DNA of 45,302 nucleotides from NCBI GenBank assembly GCA_947627735.1, contig CANQXG010000017.1:1-45302 (forward strand), in the 5' to 3' direction. Numbering within the stretch: the stretch's first letter is position 1; every line of letters begins with the position of its first letter. A program made the translations under genes and the position numbers. Under the pieces are notes generated by a model. The model made no database searches. It saw only the letters and a program-made list of their open reading frames with translations, and was not told the origin of the DNA. This DNA comes from an uncultured Oscillospiraceae bacterium. Lineage in GTDB: Bacteria; Bacillota; Clostridia; Oscillospirales; Oscillospiraceae. Below, one piece after another: positions 31,557 to 40,241 of this stretch.

Positions 31557-34130
31557 TCAGTCCCCGGCCTTTTGCTTGAGCTGATACAGCAGATTCAGCG
31601 CCTCCAGGGGCGTGACGGTGTTCAGGTCGATGTCCCGCAGCTGCTTTGCCAGCTCCGAACCGGCCATATCCAGCATGGACACCTGCTCCTCCGGGGCGGG
31701 GGCAGCCTGCCGGGGGGCGGCAGCGCCGGCGGATTCCAGCTCCGCCAGATACTGCTTTGCCTTGCGGATCACCGTGTCCGGCACCCCCGCCAGCTTGGCC
31801 ACCTCGATGCCGTAGCTGTCGTCGGCGGCGCCGGGGACGATCTTCCGAAGGAAGATGAGGCTGCCGCCCTGCTTTTTGGCGGTGATGTTGTAGTTCTTCA
31901 CCCCGTCCAGGGTCCCCTCCAGGGCGCTCAGCTCGTGGTAGTGGGTGGCGAACATGGTCCGCGCCCCCAGCCGGCGCCGGTCGGCGCAGAACTCCAGCAT
32001 GGCCCTTGCGATGGCCATGCCGTCGAAGGTGGAGGTGCCCCGGCCTATCTCGTCCAGGATGAGAAGGCTGGCGCCGGTGGCGTGGCGGAGGATCTCCGCC
32101 ATCTCCGCCATCTCCACCATGAAGGTGGACTGGCCGCTGGCCAGGTCGTCGGACGCGCCGATGCGGGTGAACACCCGGTCCGCCACGCCGATGACGGCGC
32201 TCTTGGCCGGGACGAAGCTGCCCATCTGGGCCATGAGCACGATCAGGGCCGTCTGGCGCATATAGGTGCTCTTGCCCGCCATGTTGGGGCCGGTGATGAT
32301 GGCCACCCGCCGGTCGCCGTCGTTCAGAAATGTGTCGTTGGGCACGAACAGCACGTTTTTCTGGGCCTGCTCCACCACCGGGTGCCGGCCCTCCCGGATG
32401 TCCACCGTCCGGCTCAGGTCCACCTCCGGGCAGACGTACCGGTTCTTCGCCGCCACCTCCGCCAGGGAGCACACCGCGTCCAGCTCCGCCACCTTCCCGG
32501 CGGCGGTCTGGATGCGCTCCACCTGGGCGGCGGTCCGGTCCCGCAGCTCCGAGAAGATGCGGTACTCCAGCTCCGCGATCCGCTCCCGGGCATTCAGGAG
32601 GGTGTTCTCCAGCTCCTTCAGCTCCGGGGTGAAGTACCGCTCGCTGCTGACCAGGGTCTGCTTGCGGATATAGTCCTCCGGCAGCGCCACGTCCCCGGCG
32701 GACCGGGGCACGTCGATGTAGTAGCCGAACACCCGGTTATAGCCCACCTTCAGCTTCTTGACGCCGGTGCGCTCCCGCTCCCGGCTCTCCAGGGCCACCA
32801 CCATGTCCGCGCCGTTGTCCCGCACGGACCGGAGCCGGTCCACCTCCTCGTCCGCCCCGGGCCGGAGGATGCCCCCCTCCCGGACGGAGAAGGGCGGCTC
32901 GTCGGCGATGACGGACAGGATGTCCTGCCGGACGTCCTCCAGGGTGTCCACCGCCCCCGCCTGGCGGAGCATGGCGCTCTTCGCCCCGCCCAGAAGTTCG
33001 GCGATGCGGGGAAGCTGCTCAAAATACGTTCCCAGGGCCAGCAGGTCCCGGCCATTGGCGGTGCCGTAGACGCACCGGCCGATGAGCCGCTGGATGTCCC
33101 CGACCTCATGCAGCGCCAGGCGCAGCTCCTGGCGCACGATGGCGTCGGCGTACAGCTCCTCCACCGCCGCCAGCCGCCGGCGGATGGCCACCGGGTCCAG
33201 CAGCGGCCTCTCCACCCAGGACCGCAGCAGCCGCCCGCCCATGGGCGTGCGGGTCCTGTCCAGCACCCAAAGGAGGCTGCCCTTCTTCTCCCCGGTGCGC
33301 AGATTCTCCGTCAGCTCCAGGTTCCGGCGGGTGGCGTAGTCCAGCTCCATATACCGCCCCGGGCCAAACCGGTCCAGCCGGCGGATGTGGGACAGATCGA
33401 ACTTCTGGGTGTCGGCGATGTAGCCCAGCAGGGCGCCCGCCGCCAAAGTCTCCCCGGGGGCGATCACCTCTCCGAACCGGTCGTATACCAGCTGCCGGCA
33501 CTTCTCCGGCTCGAAGCGGCCCGCCTCTCCGTCGGGCAGGCACTCCAGCTTCCGCAGGAAGGCGGCGATGGTCTCGTCCTTCTCCGCCCCGGCGGACAGC
33601 ACCGCCTCCCGGGGGGAGAACCGGCCCAGCTCGTTGAGCAGATGCTCCGCCGGGTCGGCGGAGAAGTCCTGCACGCAGAACTCCCCCGTGGAGATGTCGC
33701 AGAAGGCCGCCGCCCCCCGGCTGTCCTCCAGCCACAGGGCGCAGATATAGTTGCTGCGGCCCTCCTCCAGCATGGAGCTGTCGGTGACGGTACCAGGGGT
33801 GATGATGCGGATCACGCCCCGCTCCACCAGGCCCGTGGCGGAGGCCGGGTCCTCCAGCTGCTCGCAGATGGCCACCTTATAGCCCTTGGCGATGAGCCGG
33901 GCGATATACGCCTCGCTGGAGTGGAAGGGCACGCCGCACATGGGTGTCTGCTCCTCGGTGGGCTTGCCCCTGTCCCGGGTGGTCAGGGCCAGGTCCAGCT
34001 CCTTGGAGGCCAGCTTGGCGTCCTCGTCGAACATCTCGTAAAAGTCGCCCAGCCGGAAAAACAGCAGGCAGTCCGGGCACTGCTGTTTGATCTCGTAATA
34101 CTGCCGCTTCATGGGGGTCAATTCAGCCAT
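31557..34130 (-). CDS. mutS: DNA mismatch repair protein MutS
   Basis: An 857-residue ATPase that binds mispaired DNA and recruits MutL. The mismatch-binding domain contains LFFRLGDFYEMF (the G-x-F-Y-E wedge Phe and Glu). The ATPase carries Walker A GPNMAGKSTYMRQ, signature STFMVEMAE, and the LILDEIGRGTSTFDG Walker B segment. A short C-terminal helix ends the protein. It starts at ATG 34130 behind GAGAGGA; the frame is open ten codons further. It is on the strand opposite mutL, downstream of miaB and the FAH-family gene, with a hairpin repeat in between. Confidence 0.97.
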   Translation of the reverse strand: MAELTPMKRQYYEIKQQCPDCLLFFRLGDFYEMFDEDAKLASKELDLALTTRDRGKPTEEQTPMCGVPFHSSEAYIARLIAKGYKVAICEQLEDPASATGLVERGVIRIITPGTVTDSSMLEEGRSNYICALWLEDSRGAAAFCDISTGEFCVQDFSADPAEHLLNELGRFSPREAVLSAGAEKDETIAAFLRKLECLPDGEAGRFEPEKCRQLVYDRFGEVIAPGETLAAGALLGYIADTQKFDLSHIRRLDRFGPGRYMELDYATRRNLELTENLRTGEKKGSLLWVLDRTRTPMGGRLLRSWVERPLLDPVAIRRRLAAVEELYADAIVRQELRLALHEVGDIQRLIGRCVYGTANGRDLLALGTYFEQLPRIAELLGGAKSAMLRQAGAVDTLEDVRQDILSVIADEPPFSVREGGILRPGADEEVDRLRSVRDNGADMVVALESRERERTGVKKLKVGYNRVFGYYIDVPRSAGDVALPEDYIRKQTLVSSERYFTPELKELENTLLNARERIAELEYRIFSELRDRTAAQVERIQTAAGKVAELDAVCSLAEVAAKNRYVCPEVDLSRTVDIREGRHPVVEQAQKNVLFVPNDTFLNDGDRRVAIITGPNMAGKSTYMRQTALIVLMAQMGSFVPAKSAVIGVADRVFTRIGASDDLASGQSTFMVEMAEMAEILRHATGASLLILDEIGRGTSTFDGMAIARAMLEFCADRRRLGARTMFATHYHELSALEGTLDGVKNYNITAKKQGGSLIFLRKIVPGAADDSYGIEVAKLAGVPDTVIRKAKQYLAELESAGAAAPRQAAPAPEEQVSMLDMAGSELAKQLRDIDLNTVTPLEALNLLYQLKQKAGD

Positions 34131-34177
34131 GGTGTGTTTCCTCTCTATCCTGTCGCTCAAAGGTCTTAAGGGGGCAA

Positions 34178-34313
34178 TTTGATCCTCTGCCGCTTATGGC
34201 TCCCTTGTGTAAAGGGAGCTGTCAGCGCCTTTGGCGCTGACTGAGGGATTGTTTGACAACGGACAACCCCTCCGCCTCGCTCCGCTCGGCGCCTCCCCTT
34301 GCACAGGGGAGGC
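34178..34313. repeat. MITE-like intergenic repeat B
   Basis: Same family as repeat A: hairpins GCTCCCTT/AAGGGAGC (34199-34220 region), GTCAGCGCC/GGCGCTGAC around 34220-34241, an inner GC-rich stem, and GCCTCCCCT/AGGGGAGGC (about 34291-34313). The 13-base sequence TTTGATCCTCTGC lies at 34178-34190 and again at 34316-34328, flanking it directly. Confidence 0.85.
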
Positions 34314-34315
34314 TT

Positions 34316-34360
34316 TTTGATCCTCTGCAGCTCACGGCCTCCTCGTCAGAGGGAGGCGTA
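34316..34360. repeat. Partial repeat of the C type adjoining repeat B
   Basis: Begins with the second TTTGATCCTCTGC and holds the hairpin CCTCCTC-GTCA-GAGGGAGG (34338-34356), which matches the left hairpin of repeat C at 36.86 kb apart from one missing base. Confidence 0.7.
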
Positions 34361-34388
34361 TTCGTTCCCGCGGTCTATTTCCCTTGCC

Positions 34389-35231
34389 TCACCGCACCGT
34401 GTTTCGCAGCAGGCCGATCTTTTCGATCTGGCACTCCACCACGTCGCCGGGCTTCAAAAACCGCGGCGGGTCCAGGCCCATGCCCACCCCGGCGGGGGTG
34501 CCGGTGGCGATGATGGTCCCGGGCAGCAGGGTCATGCCGCTGCTCAGCTCCGCGATGGTGTCGGCGATGGAGGTGATCAGATCGTCGGTGCGGGCGTGCT
34601 GGCGCATCTCGCCGTTGACCCGGCAGGCGATGTCCAGCGCCGGAGGGAAGGCCACCTCGTCGGCGGTGAGGATGCAGGGACCCATGGGGGTGAAGCCGTC
34701 CAGGCCCTTGCCGAAATACCACTGCTTGTGGCCGGTCTGCTGGTCCCGGGCGGACACGTCGTTGAGCACGGTGTAGCCGAAAATGTGCTCCCCCGCCTTT
34801 TCCGCCGGTACGTTTTTCGCCGTCTTTCCGATGATGACCGCCAGCTCCGCCTCATAGTCCAGCCGCCGGACCAGGCCCGGGTGGCTGTCGATGTACCCCT
34901 CCGGGGGCACCGCCTCGGTCACCCGCTTGGAAAAGTACACCGCCACGGGCTTTTCCTTGGCGAAGGCCTCCTTGTCGTACTGCGCCGCCTCCTGGGCGTG
35001 GGCCAGGTAGTTCATGCCCAGGCAGATCACGTCCTGCCGGGGCCGGGGGATGGGCGCCAGCAGCGCCACATCCGCCAGGGCCACCGGCTCCCCCGCCGGG
35101 ACAAGGGCGTCCAGCCCCGCCTCCACGGCGGCGGTCATGTCCGCAAAGGGCAGGGGCCGCACGGCCTTTTCGTCCGCGGTGAGCGCACCCACCTTCTCTT
35201 TTCCGTCTTCCAGGTATGTAACGAGCTTCAT
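34389..35231 (-). CDS. Fumarylacetoacetate hydrolase family protein
   Basis: A 280-residue metal-dependent hydrolase or decarboxylase/isomerase of the FAH superfamily. The C-terminal domain holds the metal site: DYEAELAVIIGK (Glu ligands), YTVLNDVSARD (Asp) and the following KGLDGFTPMGP and GTPAGVGMG segments. The N-terminal part (RQDVICLGMNYLAHAQE) is the usual lid-side sequence. Members act on oxaloacetate, acylpyruvates or aromatic ring products; the substrate here cannot be told. It lies 59 bases after miaB, probably cotranscribed. Start ATG 35231 follows GGAGGA. Confidence 0.9.
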   Translation of the reverse strand: MKLVTYLEDGKEKVGALTADEKAVRPLPFADMTAAVEAGLDALVPAGEPVALADVALLAPIPRPRQDVICLGMNYLAHAQEAAQYDKEAFAKEKPVAVYFSKRVTEAVPPEGYIDSHPGLVRRLDYEAELAVIIGKTAKNVPAEKAGEHIFGYTVLNDVSARDQQTGHKQWYFGKGLDGFTPMGPCILTADEVAFPPALDIACRVNGEMRQHARTDDLITSIADTIAELSSGMTLLPGTIIATGTPAGVGMGLDPPRFLKPGDVVECQIEKIGLLRNTVR

Positions 35232-35290
35232 ATCGTTTCCTCCAGTCCCAGCCATTCATAGGCCGTCCCCCGGGCGGTGAATATCATTTT

Positions 35291-36712
35291 TTATACCAGC
35301 TCCCCGTACAGCGCCCAGGTGGTGCTGTCGGTGATCTTCGCCTGGGCAAAGGTGCCCACCAGAGCCGGGTCCCCGGCCAGGTGCACCAGCCGGCCCCCCT
35401 TGGTCCGGGCGGACAGGTTATAGGGCGTCTGCCCGGTCTGGCCGTCTACCAGCACCCGGTAGGTGCTGCCCACATAGGCGGCGTGCTTCTCGGCGGAGAT
35501 GCGGTTGGCCGCGTCCAGGAGAGCGTCGAACCACACCTGCTTCTCCGCCCGGGTCACCGGGTCGGGCATGGCCGCCGCCGGGGTGCCGGGCCGGGGGGAG
35601 AAGATGAAGGTGAACATGGCGTCGTAGCGCACCTCGTTCACCAGGGAGAGGGTGTCGTTAAAGTCGGCCTCGGTCTCCCCGGGGAAGCCCACGATGATGT
35701 CCGTGGTCAGCACCAGGTCCGGCATGGCCGCCCGGGCCGCCGCCACCTTTTCCAGGTACTTCGCCCGGTCGTAGCACCGGTTCATCTCCTTCAGTATCCG
35801 GTCCGAGCCGGACTGGAGAGGCAGGTGGATGTGGTGGGCGCAGTGCTCGCTGTCCGCCATGACCCGGAACAGCTTTTCCGTGGCGTCCTTGGGGTGGCTG
35901 GTCATGAACCGCAGCACATAGTCCCCCGGTATCTTATCCAGCGCCGCCAGCAGGTCGGGGAAATCGATGTCCTCTTCCAGTCCCTTGCCGTAGCTGTTCA
36001 CGTTCTGGCCCAGGAGGGTGATGTCCTTATACCCCGCCTCCACCAGCTGCCGGGCCTCGGCCAGGATATCCGCAGGCCGGCGGCTGCGCTCCCGGCCCCG
36101 CACATAGGGCACGATGCAGTAGGAGCAGAAGTTGTCGCAGCCGTTCATAATGGTCAGCCACGCCTTCACGTCATTGTCCCTGGCCCGGGGCAGGCCCTCG
36201 GCGACCACGCCCTCGGATGGCTCCGCGGCGATGAGCCGGCGCTTGCTGCCCCGTCCGCCCCGGCGCTCCATGGTTTTCCACACCAGCTCCGGGAACTGCC
36301 ACACCTCATGGGGGCCGAACACCAGGTCCACCACCTGGTAGGACTTTCTGATCCGCTCGCGGACCGTGGCCTGCTGGGTCATGCACCCGCCCACGCACAC
36401 GATCAGCTCCGGGTTCTTGGCCTTTTTGTGGGCCAGGGCGCCCACGTTTCCCAGCACCCGCTTCTCCGCGTGCTCCCGCACGGCGCAGGTGTTCACGGCG
36501 ATGAGGTCTGCCTTGTCCTCATCCTCCGTCAGCGTATAGCCGCACTGGACCAGCCATCCCCGCAGGATCTCGCTGTCGGACTCGTTCTGCTGGCAGCCAT
36601 AGGTGTCCACCATGGCGTAGTGGGGCCGGTGGGCGATGCGCGCGCGCACGCGCTGGCAGTATTGCTCCTGCTGAAGCTTTTCCTGGGTGGTGATCTCACG
36701 GCGTTGGTACAT
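35291..36712 (-). CDS. miaB: tRNA-2-methylthio-N6-dimethylallyladenosine synthase MiaB
   Basis: Radical-SAM enzyme that adds a methylthio group to i6A37 in tRNAs. The 473-residue protein has the N-terminal MTTase domain (DTYGCQQNESDSEIL and VGGCMTQQ, two of the three cluster cysteines), the radical-SAM motif CDNFCSYC, and a TRAM domain at the end. MiaA, which supplies the i6A substrate, is encoded 2 kb away on the other strand. An N-terminal extension of about 35 residues precedes the core. The promoter at 36.99 kb implies a leader of about 270 nt rich in hairpins (repeat C). Confidence 0.96.
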   Translation of the reverse strand: MYQRREITTQEKLQQEQYCQRVRARIAHRPHYAMVDTYGCQQNESDSEILRGWLVQCGYTLTEDEDKADLIAVNTCAVREHAEKRVLGNVGALAHKKAKNPELIVCVGGCMTQQATVRERIRKSYQVVDLVFGPHEVWQFPELVWKTMERRGGRGSKRRLIAAEPSEGVVAEGLPRARDNDVKAWLTIMNGCDNFCSYCIVPYVRGRERSRRPADILAEARQLVEAGYKDITLLGQNVNSYGKGLEEDIDFPDLLAALDKIPGDYVLRFMTSHPKDATEKLFRVMADSEHCAHHIHLPLQSGSDRILKEMNRCYDRAKYLEKVAAARAAMPDLVLTTDIIVGFPGETEADFNDTLSLVNEVRYDAMFTFIFSPRPGTPAAAMPDPVTRAEKQVWFDALLDAANRISAEKHAAYVGSTYRVLVDGQTGQTPYNLSARTKGGRLVHLAGDPALVGTFAQAKITDSTTWALYGELV

Positions 36713-36950
36713 GGAACTGAATCTCTCCCTCCGTCTTCGTCGTCGCGGCGTACGCTAAGCTTCGCCGGCGCAAGCGCCGGCATCCGCCCGCTCCCGCGCT
36801 CCTCCTCTCCCCACGAGAACGCCGTTCCCGTGGGGTCCCCAAAGCGACCGTGCCACCTCCCTCGTCAGAGGGAGGCATATTCTTGACTGCGCCCCAGAAT
36901 CCGGCCCCCTCTGACGAGGGGGCTGTCAGCGAAGCTGACTGGGGGAGAGA
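36713..36950. repeat. MITE-like repeat C and other hairpins in the miaB leader
   Basis: Within the 335-bp gap between miaB and mutL: GCCGGCGC/GCGCCGGC (36764-36781); a 12-position stem with one mismatch, arms 36809-36820 and 36824-36835; CCTCCCTC-GTCA-GAGGGAGG (36856-36875); GCCCCCTC-TGAC-GAGGGGGC (36904-36923); and GTCAGC-GAA-GCTGAC (36925-36939). The third and fourth are inverted copies of each other, forming terminal inverted repeats around a short core. No gene is seen. Confidence 0.8.
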
Positions 36951-36983
36951 AAACCGTAAGTCCGGTATATCTCTTTTAAGCAC

Positions 36984-37015
36984 TTTATAATACCATTTTT
37001 CTGTGCTATAATCAA
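36984..37015. promoter_or_regulatory. Overlapping face-to-face promoters of mutL and miaB
   Basis: Plus strand (mutL): TTTATA (36984-36989), 17-base spacer, TATAAT (37007-37012) with an extended TG. Minus strand (miaB): TTGATT (37010-37015), 17-base spacer, TATTAT (36987-36992). Each -10 overlaps the other's -35, so only one polymerase should bind at a time. Confidence 0.7.
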
Positions 37016-37047
37016 GGCAGTACGCAGACGGACAGAAGGAGCGAGCT

Positions 37048-38907
37048 ATGGGTGTTATCAATATTCTCTCCCCCCTGGTGGCGGACATGATCGCCGCTGG
37101 CGAGGTGGTGGAGCGGCCCGGCAGCGTGGTGAAGGAGCTGATGGAGAACGCTCTGGACGCGGGGGCACGCAGCGTGACCGTGGAGATACGGGGCGGCGGC
37201 GCCACCTACATCCGGGTGGCCGACGACGGCTGCGGCATGGCCCCGGACGACGCGGGCAACTGCTTCGCCCGCCACGCCACGTCGAAGCTGAAGGACGAGC
37301 GGGGCCTGGAGGCCATCGCCACCATGGGCTTCCGGGGCGAGGCCCTGGCGGCCATCAGCGCCGTGAGCCGGGTGGAGCTGCTGACCCGTCCCGCTCAGGA
37401 CCGGGAGGGCACCTACGTGTCCGTGGCCGGGGGCGAGATACAGGACATGCACGCCGCCGGCTGCCCCAAGGGCACGGTGTTCACGGTGCGGGACCTGTTT
37501 TACAACACCCCCGCCCGGCTGAAATTCATGAAATCCGACCGGGCGGAGGGTTCCTGGTGCGTGCAGCAGGCCCTGCGGGTGGCCCTGGGCAGGCCGGACG
37601 TGTCCGTGCGCTGCATCAAGGACGGGAAAGAGGAGTTCTTCACCCCCGGCGACGGCCAGGCGGCCTCCGCCATGTACGCCCTGCTGGGCCGGGATACGGC
37701 CCTGGCCATGCTGCCGGTGGAGGGGACGAACGAGGGCGTGTCCATCACCGGGTTCATCAGCTCCCCCGCCGCCGGCAGGGGCAGCCGCGCCATGCAGTTC
37801 TTCTTCGTCAATGGCCGCTCCATCCGCTCCCAGAGCCTCCAGGCGGTCCTGGAGCAGGCCTATAAAAACACCATCATGACGGGCAAATTCCCCGCCTGCG
37901 CACTGTATATCACCCTCAGCCCCGGGGCGGTGGACGTGAACGTGCACCCCACCAAGAACGAGGTGAAGTTCACCTCCGAAAAGCGGGTGTTCGACGCGGT
38001 GTACTACGGCGCCTTGGCCGCCCTGGAGGGGGAGCGGGACACGCTGCAGATGCGCCTGAGCGCCTCCACGGAGAAGAAGCTGGCCCCCCAGGCCGCCTCC
38101 AGGCCCACCCCGGAGAAAGCGCCCGATACGCCCGGCCGGTCCCAGGCCGGCAGCCAGATGCGCATGGAGCTGCACAGCCCCCGGGCCGTGTACGGCACCG
38201 GCGCGGCGGTGGTATACACCCCCCGGCCCACGCCGGACCGGCCCGCCCGGTATGCCGCCGCTCCCGTCCGTCCCGCCCCCGCCAAGCCCGCGGACAGGCC
38301 CGCTCCGGCCCCTGCAAAGGCACCGGCGGCGGAGGCGGAGGCCGACAACGCCCCCGTCCGGGTGGCGGGCGAGGTGATGCGCACCTACATCATCGCCGAG
38401 CAGGGGGACAAGGTGTGGTTCATCGACAAGCACGCCGCCCACGAGCGGATGGTGTTCGACCGGCTGAAGGCCATGGACCGGGAGCCTATGAGCCAGACCC
38501 TCCTCCAGAGCCAGACCTGGCGGCCTGACGCGGAGACGCTGGAGGTGCTGCAGGAAAACGGCGGGCTGCTGTCCCGGATGGGCTTTGAGCTGGAGAGCCT
38601 GGGGGACGACGGGATCGTCATCCGGGCGGTGCCGGAGGACCTGGACCCGGCCCAGAGCGCGGCGGCGCTGGAGGAGATCTGCGCCAAGCTGCGCCGGGGC
38701 GGGGCGGACCTGGCCCGGGACAGCGTGCTGCAGACCGTGGCGTGCAAGGCGGCCATCAAGGCCGGCTGGGACACCGACCCCCGGGAGATGCAGGCCCTGG
38801 CGGAGCTGGTGGTCTCAGGCCGGATCAAGTACTGCCCCCATGGCCGGCCCGTGTCGGTGACGCTGACGAAAAAGGAGCTGGACCGGCAGTTCGGAAGAAT
38901 AAAATGA
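37048..38907 (+). CDS. mutL: DNA mismatch repair protein MutL (endonuclease type)
   Basis: A 619-residue ATPase that links MutS to strand incision. The GHKL ATPase domain is clear: IAAGEVVERPGSVVKELMEN, DDGCGM, HATSKL and MGFRGEALAAI. After a Pro/Ala-rich linker (about 350-430) the C-terminal domain has the endonuclease motif as DKHAAHERMVFD (usual DQHAxxExxxxE), plus ACKAAIKAG and CPHGRP, which complete the zinc site of nicking MutL proteins. GGAGCGAG lies before the ATG. Its stop overlaps the miaA start by four bases. Confidence 0.96.
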   Translation: MGVINILSPLVADMIAAGEVVERPGSVVKELMENALDAGARSVTVEIRGGGATYIRVADDGCGMAPDDAGNCFARHATSKLKDERGLEAIATMGFRGEALAAISAVSRVELLTRPAQDREGTYVSVAGGEIQDMHAAGCPKGTVFTVRDLFYNTPARLKFMKSDRAEGSWCVQQALRVALGRPDVSVRCIKDGKEEFFTPGDGQAASAMYALLGRDTALAMLPVEGTNEGVSITGFISSPAAGRGSRAMQFFFVNGRSIRSQSLQAVLEQAYKNTIMTGKFPACALYITLSPGAVDVNVHPTKNEVKFTSEKRVFDAVYYGALAALEGERDTLQMRLSASTEKKLAPQAASRPTPEKAPDTPGRSQAGSQMRMELHSPRAVYGTGAAVVYTPRPTPDRPARYAAAPVRPAPAKPADRPAPAPAKAPAAEAEADNAPVRVAGEVMRTYIIAEQGDKVWFIDKHAAHERMVFDRLKAMDREPMSQTLLQSQTWRPDAETLEVLQENGGLLSRMGFELESLGDDGIVIRAVPEDLDPAQSAAALEEICAKLRRGGADLARDSVLQTVACKAAIKAGWDTDPREMQALAELVVSGRIKYCPHGRPVSVTLTKKELDRQFGRIK

Positions 38908-39857
38908 CATCGATGTACGACATCCTTGTGATAACCGGCCCCACCGCCACGGGCAAGACCGCCCTGGCCGTGGCCGCCGCCCGGCGGATGAACGGGGAGG
39001 TCATCGGCGCCGACTCCATGCAGATATACCGGGGCATGGACATCGGCACCGCCAAGCCCACCCCGGACGAGATGCGGGGCGTGCCCCACCACATGATCGA
39101 CGTGGCGGACCCCCGGGAGAGCTTCTCCGCGGCCAAGTACGCGGCCATGGCCGACGCCTGCGCCGCGGATATCCGCGCCCGGGGGAAGGCCGTGCTCCTG
39201 GCGGGGGGCACGGGCCTTTACATCGACGGGCTGCTGCGGGGCACGGACTACGCCGCCGCGCCGTCGGACCCGGCGGTCCGCCGGGCCATCGAGGCAGAGT
39301 ATGACGCCCTGGGCGGGGAGGCCTTCCGGGAAAAGCTGGCGGCAGTGGACCCGGACCGGGCGGCCATGCTCCACCCCCGGGACAAAAAGCGGCTGGTGCG
39401 GGCCTGGGAGGTGTACGCCCTGACGGGCCGGACCATCACCTGGCACGACGAGCGCTCCCGCAGCGCCCCGCCCCGCTACCGGGCCTATACCCTGGCGCTG
39501 GACTACGCCGACCGGCAGGCCCTCTACCGCCGGATCGATGAGCGGGCCAGGGCCATGTTCGACGCGGGACTGGTGGACGAGGTCCGCCGGCTCCTGGCCG
39601 CCGGCGTGGGGCCGGACACCACCGCCATGCAGGCCATCGGCTACAAGGAGGTGGCGGCCCATCTGGCCGGGGCGTGCTCCCTGGACGAGGCCATCGACCG
39701 GGTCTGCCGGGCCTCCCGCCGGTACGCCAAGCGGCAGCTCACCTGGCTGCGCAGCCGTCCGGACGTGCACTGGCTGCGCTGGGACGCCCAGCCGGACGCC
39801 GCCGCCATCGACGCCGCCGCCGACGCTCTCGCCCAAAGTGTGATTTTAACAGCCTGA
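38904..39857 (+). CDS. miaA: tRNA dimethylallyltransferase MiaA
   Basis: Transfers a dimethylallyl group to A37 of tRNAs reading UNN codons, giving the substrate of MiaB. The 317-residue protein has P-loop GPTATGKTAL, then GADSMQIYRGMDIGTAKP and PHHMIDVADP, which are family hallmarks, and CRASRRYAKRQLTWLRS near the C-terminus. Start ATG 38904 lies in the mutL stop (ATGA) behind GGAAG; a second in-frame ATG at 38913 is possible. Gene order mutL-miaA-hfq is common in bacteria. Confidence 0.96.
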   Translation: MTSMYDILVITGPTATGKTALAVAAARRMNGEVIGADSMQIYRGMDIGTAKPTPDEMRGVPHHMIDVADPRESFSAAKYAAMADACAADIRARGKAVLLAGGTGLYIDGLLRGTDYAAAPSDPAVRRAIEAEYDALGGEAFREKLAAVDPDRAAMLHPRDKKRLVRAWEVYALTGRTITWHDERSRSAPPRYRAYTLALDYADRQALYRRIDERARAMFDAGLVDEVRRLLAAGVGPDTTAMQAIGYKEVAAHLAGACSLDEAIDRVCRASRRYAKRQLTWLRSRPDVHWLRWDAQPDAAAIDAAADALAQSVILTA

Positions 39858-39908
39858 CTCGACACCTTCCGACGGCATTTGCCACACTTGCCGCCGTAAA
39901 ATAGGCGC

Positions 39909-39937
39909 TGTACAACGGTTTTGTACAAATTTACTAT
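39909..39937 (+). promoter_or_regulatory. Inverted repeat and possible promoter upstream of hfq
   Basis: TGTACAA (39909-39915) and TTGTACA (39921-39927) form a 7-bp inverted repeat. TGTACA can act as a -35 for TACTAT (39932-39937) at 17 bases. A separate TATAAT lies at 39965-39970 without a good -35. hfq may be expressed apart from miaA. Confidence 0.45.
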
Positions 39938-40006
39938 TTTGCGGGGCGGCGGATCGTGATACAATATAATTTAATGTCTGCGCCGTCCGCCCCGGAAGGG
40001 ATGGGC

Positions 40007-40240
40007 ATGATGCAGAAAACACAGAATCTTCAGGACGCTTTTTTGAACCAGGCGCGCCGGGAACGGATCATGGTGACCGTGTTCCTCGTCAACGGCTTCC
40101 AGCTCCGAGGCACGGTCCGGGGCTTCGACTCCTTCGTGGTGTTCGTGGACTCGGAGGGCAAGCAGCAGATGATCTACAAGCACGCCATATCCACCATCGC
40201 CCCGGCACGCGCCCTTTCCATCACGGAGGAACCAGTCTGA
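40007..40240 (+). CDS. hfq: RNA chaperone Hfq
   Basis: A 77-residue hexameric Sm-like RNA chaperone. Sm1 is visible in [21 protein letters not shown], split here as [15 protein letters not shown] and SFVVFV, and Sm2 as [10 protein letters not shown] with the conserved YKHA. N-terminal [13 protein letters not shown] is the usual proximal-face helix. GGAAGG at 39994-39999 favours ATG 40007 over 40001. It follows miaA, as in many bacteria, and its stop is two bases before the next start. Confidence 0.96.
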   Translation: MMQKTQNLQDAFLNQARRERIMVTVFLVNGFQLRGTVRGFDSFVVFVDSEGKQQMIYKHAISTIAPARALSITEEPV

Positions 40241-40241
40241 T

